From Clostridiales bacterium (GTDB lineage Bacteria > Bacillota > Clostridia > Tissierellales > GPF-1): a stretch of DNA of 64,000 nt. Numbering within the stretch: position 1 is the stretch's first letter; every line of letters begins with the position of its first letter. The stretch spans positions 1 to 64,000 of the forward strand of contig JABXKS010000064.1 of NCBI GenBank assembly GCA_013619125.1, read 5' to 3'. The notes below the pieces were generated by a model. That model was given only the letters and a program-made list of their open reading frames with translations, was not told the origin of the DNA and ran no database searches. The position numbers and the translations under genes were made by a program. Positions 61,238 to 64,000 of this stretch are shown piece after piece.

Positions 61238-61873
61238 ATGACGAAAAGAGACGAGCGACTCAAAACCTTATATGCCTTCGATGCTGCCTATCAAGATCCA
61301 AACCTTTGCGGGATCGACGAAGCTGGCCGCGGATGTTTGGCAGGACCCGTGTTTGCAGCGGCAGTCATCTTGCCTGCACAGCCATGGCCGGAGGATCTCA
61401 ACGACAGCAAAAAAATTGCCGAACCCAAACGCTACCGCCTAGCAGACGAAATAAAAGAACTTGCACAATGGGGCATTGGCATGGCGACCGCCCAAGAAGT
61501 TGATACCATCGGGATTCAACAGGCAAACTTTCTTGCCTTTAAACGAGCCCTTCAACAGTTGAAAGACAACTTTCCGGTGTCCCCCACTGTTATTCTAATC
61601 GACGGAAACTATAAAAACACCGGTATTCAATCCGCCATAAGCGTTGTCAAAGGCGACACCAAAAGCGCATCCATTGCCGCTGCCAGTATCTTGGCCAAGG
61701 CTGGAAGGGATCAATATGTGATTGATCATTTTGACACCGTCGCACCCGAATACGGATTTGCCAAGCACAAAGGCTATGGAACCAAGCAACATCAGGAAGC
61801 AATCATCGCTCACGGACTCACTCCATGGCACAGACGAACATTTTGCCGCAAGTTTACAGGAGGCGAGAAATGA
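61238..61873 (+). CDS. rnhB: Ribonuclease HII
   Basis: Cleaves RNA in RNA-DNA hybrids and starts removal of single ribonucleotides from DNA; 211 residues. The signature GIDEAGRGCLAGPVFAAAV gives the first Asp and Glu; further catalytic Asp residues lie in LNDSKK and ILIDGNYK. GGAG lies seven bases before ATG 61238. It overlaps recU by 4 bp (ATGA). Confidence 0.95.
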   Translation: MTKRDERLKTLYAFDAAYQDPNLCGIDEAGRGCLAGPVFAAAVILPAQPWPEDLNDSKKIAEPKRYRLADEIKELAQWGIGMATAQEVDTIGIQQANFLAFKRALQQLKDNFPVSPTVILIDGNYKNTGIQSAISVVKGDTKSASIAAASILAKAGRDQYVIDHFDTVAPEYGFAKHKGYGTKQHQEAIIAHGLTPWHRRTFCRKFTGGEK

Positions 61874-62388
61874 CACGCTGGAATAGCTTCAATCATCGAG
61901 GCGACTATACCGAAAACCTAATCGATGAAATCAATCAACTGTATGAACGTCAAGAAATGGCCATCGTCACTAAGGTTCCGGTTCCTATCAAGGTTATCGA
62001 AATAGGCGACGGCGTTATCAACAAGGCGTTCTTCGAAAAGAAATCAACGGTGGATTATATTGGCATGTGTCAGGGCTTCAGCCTCTGCTTCGATGTCAAA
62101 GAAACCAATCAAAAGTACCTACCGTTAAAGAATATCCACGAGCATCAAATCGTCTATATGAATGCCTTTCAAAAACAAGGGGGGTGGGCTTTTATCATCT
62201 GTCATCTGAAGATCACTGGTGATTTCCACCTAATCCCAATGGAATTATTGAATTACTATTGGTACGAATCAACTCGGCAATCCATTCCTTTGGACGCCAT
62301 GGTAGAAAAGGGGTATCCGATCCCCATGGAACAAGGCTTGCCTAATTACCTCTCTGCCTTCAACACCTATATCAGCGCAAAAAAATAG
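61870..62388 (+). CDS. recU: Holliday junction resolvase RecU family
   Basis: Predicted endonuclease of DNA recombination, 172 residues. The family pattern is visible: STVDYIGMCQGFSLCFDVKET contains the catalytic acidic residues and the E/K pair, followed by LPLKNIHEHQIVYMNAFQKQ and GWAFIICHLK. AGGAGG precedes ATG 61870. It is somewhat shorter than Bacillus RecU (about 200 residues), as is usual in Clostridia. Confidence 0.87.
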   Translation: MTRWNSFNHRGDYTENLIDEINQLYERQEMAIVTKVPVPIKVIEIGDGVINKAFFEKKSTVDYIGMCQGFSLCFDVKETNQKYLPLKNIHEHQIVYMNAFQKQGGWAFIICHLKITGDFHLIPMELLNYYWYESTRQSIPLDAMVEKGYPIPMEQGLPNYLSAFNTYISAKK

Positions 62389-62412
62389 GGAAGCGAATTC
62401 GCTTCCCTTTTC
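62387..62412 (+). terminator. Terminator of rnhB-recU
   Basis: GGGAAGCG/CGCTTCCC hairpin inside a perfect 22-bp palindrome (62387-62408), followed by TTTTCC; it begins at the recU stop codon. Confidence 0.8.
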
Positions 62413-62582
62413 CTATGAAGGAAAATATCCCCAGGTCTGATAGGTTATTGGCAGAATTCTTATTGGCAATCTTTTGTCGTTTCATTAAAGGGTAACCTTT
62501 ATAGTCGAAATTCTAATGCGAATGAACCGTTCTTCAATTATCGTGTTAATTCTCAGCTTTTTCGCTACCTATTGAGACCGTA

Positions 62583-62591
62583 TGATATAAT
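62583..62591 (+). promoter_or_regulatory. Extended -10 promoter of the acetolactate synthase gene
   Basis: TGATATAAT: a perfect -10 (62586-62591) with upstream TG; no good -35. It lies about 33 bp before the start codon. The preceding region 62413-62580 has no gene; it shows a repeated TTATTGGCA and a small AAAGG/CCTTT hairpin. Confidence 0.65.
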
Positions 62592-62623
62592 ATTTAACAA
62601 TACTTAAAAAGAGGGGTGATTTC

Positions 62624-64000
62624 ATGAAAATAAAAGCGTGCGATGCGATTATAAAATGTCTCGAAGAGGAAAATGTAGAGATCTTATTTGGTTATCCAGG
62701 AGGTGCAGTCTTACCTTTATATGAATCGCTGAGAACGTCCAGCATAAAACATGTACTCGTAAGGCAAGAACAATCTGCAGCACACATGGCAAATGGTTAC
62801 AGTAAGGCCTCAGGAAATGTTGGTGTTTGCTTAGCAACATCAGGACCGGGAGCAACTAATTTAATAACAGGAATCGCAACTGCATACATGGATTCAATCC
62901 CACTAATTGCTATAACTGGACAAGTATCGTCAGAGCTGATTGGAAGAGATACTTTTCAGGAAGCAGATATTAGTGGAGCGAGTGAACCCTTTACAAAACA
63001 CAATTATCTCGTAAAAAATGCAGCTGAGCTTCCAAGGATCATGAAGGAAGCTTTTTATATAGCGAATACTGGAAGAAAAGGTCCCGTATTAATCGATATT
63101 CCTAGAGACATTCAAGAAGAAATCATTAGCTTCGCATATCCCTCTAAAGTAAGTATTAGAGGATATAAACCAACCTATACAGGGAATACAAGGCAGATCG
63201 ATAAAGCTGTCAAATATATAAATAATGCTAAGAAACCGATTGTATGCGTAGGCGGAGGTATTGCATCCTCTAATGCTAAAAAAGAATTAAAGGAATTTAT
63301 AGAAAAAACAAAAATACCTGTCATATGTTCACTGATGGGAATTGATGCTTTTCCGAATGATTCTGAATATTTTTCTGGACTATTAGGTTCTCACGGATAT
63401 CCTTATGTGAACAAAAGTATTCATGAATCCGATTTGCTTATCGTAATAGGCGCAAGATTTGCAGACCGATCAACACATATGCTTAAAAAAGAGGAAATCA
63501 CTCAAAATGTAATTCATATTGATATTGATCCTGCTGAAATTGGTAAAAATGTGTCTACCAATATTCCGATTGTAGGTGACGCTAAAAACATACTTACCGC
63601 ATTATTAGAATATGAATTTACGCTAAACACGGATGAATGGTTAAGCAGTTTACAAGAAAAACGTCTTGCATACAGAGAAAGAATATTACAAAAAACGGAT
63701 CATGGTGATATTAATCCTAGACGACTTGTAAAGATGATCTCTGAAGCCATGAATGACAATGGAATATTAACTGCCGATGTTGGCTTAAATCAAATTTGGG
63801 CAGCACACTGCTTCAATGCGACTAACGACAGGAAATATATGACATCCGGTGGGCTAGGAACAATGGGCTATAGTATTCCTGCATCAATTGGTGCCAAATT
63901 CGCAAATAACGAAGCTGACGTGGTTGCAGTTGTAGGTGATGGCGGCTTTCAAATGCTCTTAGGTGAACTTGCTGTGATTGCAGAACATAACTTAGGTATA
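62624..64000 (+). CDS. ilvB: Acetolactate synthase large subunit (partial, runs off the window)
   Basis: Thiamine-diphosphate enzyme that joins two pyruvates to acetolactate for valine/leucine synthesis. The first 459 residues are present. The N-terminal domain has FGYPGGAVLPLYESL with the catalytic Glu a little further on in RQEQSAAHMANGYSKASG; SGPGATNLITGIATAYMDSIP is the family signature; the cofactor-binding GDGGFQM of the C-terminal domain lies near the window end. GAGGGGTGAT precedes ATG 62624. Its base composition is lower in G+C than its neighbours (many AGA, ATA and AAT codons). It could be biosynthetic (IlvB) rather than catabolic, given the typical sequence. Confidence 0.92.
   Translation, partial: MKIKACDAIIKCLEEENVEILFGYPGGAVLPLYESLRTSSIKHVLVRQEQSAAHMANGYSKASGNVGVCLATSGPGATNLITGIATAYMDSIPLIAITGQVSSELIGRDTFQEADISGASEPFTKHNYLVKNAAELPRIMKEAFYIANTGRKGPVLIDIPRDIQEEIISFAYPSKVSIRGYKPTYTGNTRQIDKAVKYINNAKKPIVCVGGGIASSNAKKELKEFIEKTKIPVICSLMGIDAFPNDSEYFSGLLGSHGYPYVNKSIHESDLLIVIGARFADRSTHMLKKEEITQNVIHIDIDPAEIGKNVSTNIPIVGDAKNILTALLEYEFTLNTDEWLSSLQEKRLAYRERILQKTDHGDINPRRLVKMISEAMNDNGILTADVGLNQIWAAHCFNATNDRKYMTSGGLGTMGYSIPASIGAKFANNEADVVAVVGDGGFQMLLGELAVIAEHNLGI

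Noticed and set aside
1-64000. CRISPR arrays, insertion sequences, integrases, tRNA or rRNA genes
   Set aside because: No regularly spaced repeats, transposase-like proteins, cloverleaf sequences or rRNA segments were seen anywhere in the window.

Overview
This window looks like chromosomal DNA of a fermentative, low-to-middle G+C Firmicute, most likely of class Clostridia. The supporting evidence is a tryptophan T-box leader, RecU, purine-rich AGGAGG ribosome binding sites before nearly every gene, stalk-domain (copper amine oxidase N-terminal-like) surface proteins, a LytS/YesN-type xylose sensor, and a histidine-degradation operon containing formate-tetrahydrofolate ligase. I cannot name the genus. 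Most genes lie on the minus strand. There are no rRNA or tRNA genes, no CRISPR array and no insertion sequence. I recognised 58 genes, two of which are broken by internal deletions.

Layout. 1-6.1 kb: an acetyltransferase, two neighbouring stalk-domain exported proteins, a class II aldolase and a START-fold protein. 6.4-16.6 kb: a MarR-controlled heterodimeric ABC exporter, a TetR-linked ABC-2 transporter, an XRE/S24-like regulator, and a CPBP protease with its own TetR regulator. 16.7-25.9 kb: a xylose-type ABC importer (xylFGH) preceded by a four-gene sensor operon with two membrane-anchored sugar-binding proteins, a LytS-type kinase and a YesN-type regulator. 26-29 kb: guanine deaminase, an RNase HI-like protein and a PHP phosphoesterase. 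29.3-33.9 kb (plus strand): a probable molybdenum/tungsten-cofactor riboswitch followed by an Ig-like membrane protein, a FecCD-type ABC importer with a disrupted binding protein, a TiaS-like protein and a small Cys-rich protein.

33.9-44.6 kb: trpS behind a T-box, a Fur-TetR pair, and the histidine-degradation operon fhs-hutU-(broken formiminotransferase)-hutI-cyclodeaminase, followed upstream by a second aldolase and ybaK. 44.7-50.6 kb: a five-gene oligopeptide importer and, upstream of it, an independent transcription unit of about 125 nt that looks like a small RNA with a C-rich loop. 50.6-57.4 kb: an operon of lipoprotein adaptor, RND pump, Nudix hydrolase and acyltransferase, and a HAD phosphatase fused to a DUF1893-like domain. 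57.5-59.5 kb (plus): an orphan MotA/MotB-like (ZorAB-like) motor pair. 59.5-64 kb: a MATE transporter, a small unknown protein, rnhB-recU, and an acetolactate synthase gene of lower G+C that runs off the window.

The most interesting items are the candidate C-rich small RNA (about 50402-50528), the riboswitch-controlled metal operon with an unexplained TiaS-like gene, the doubled sugar sensors around the LytS/YesN pair, the orphan motor pair, and two genes with similar internal deletions that could be real gene loss or an assembly artefact. All functional names come from reading motifs by eye; no database search was run.
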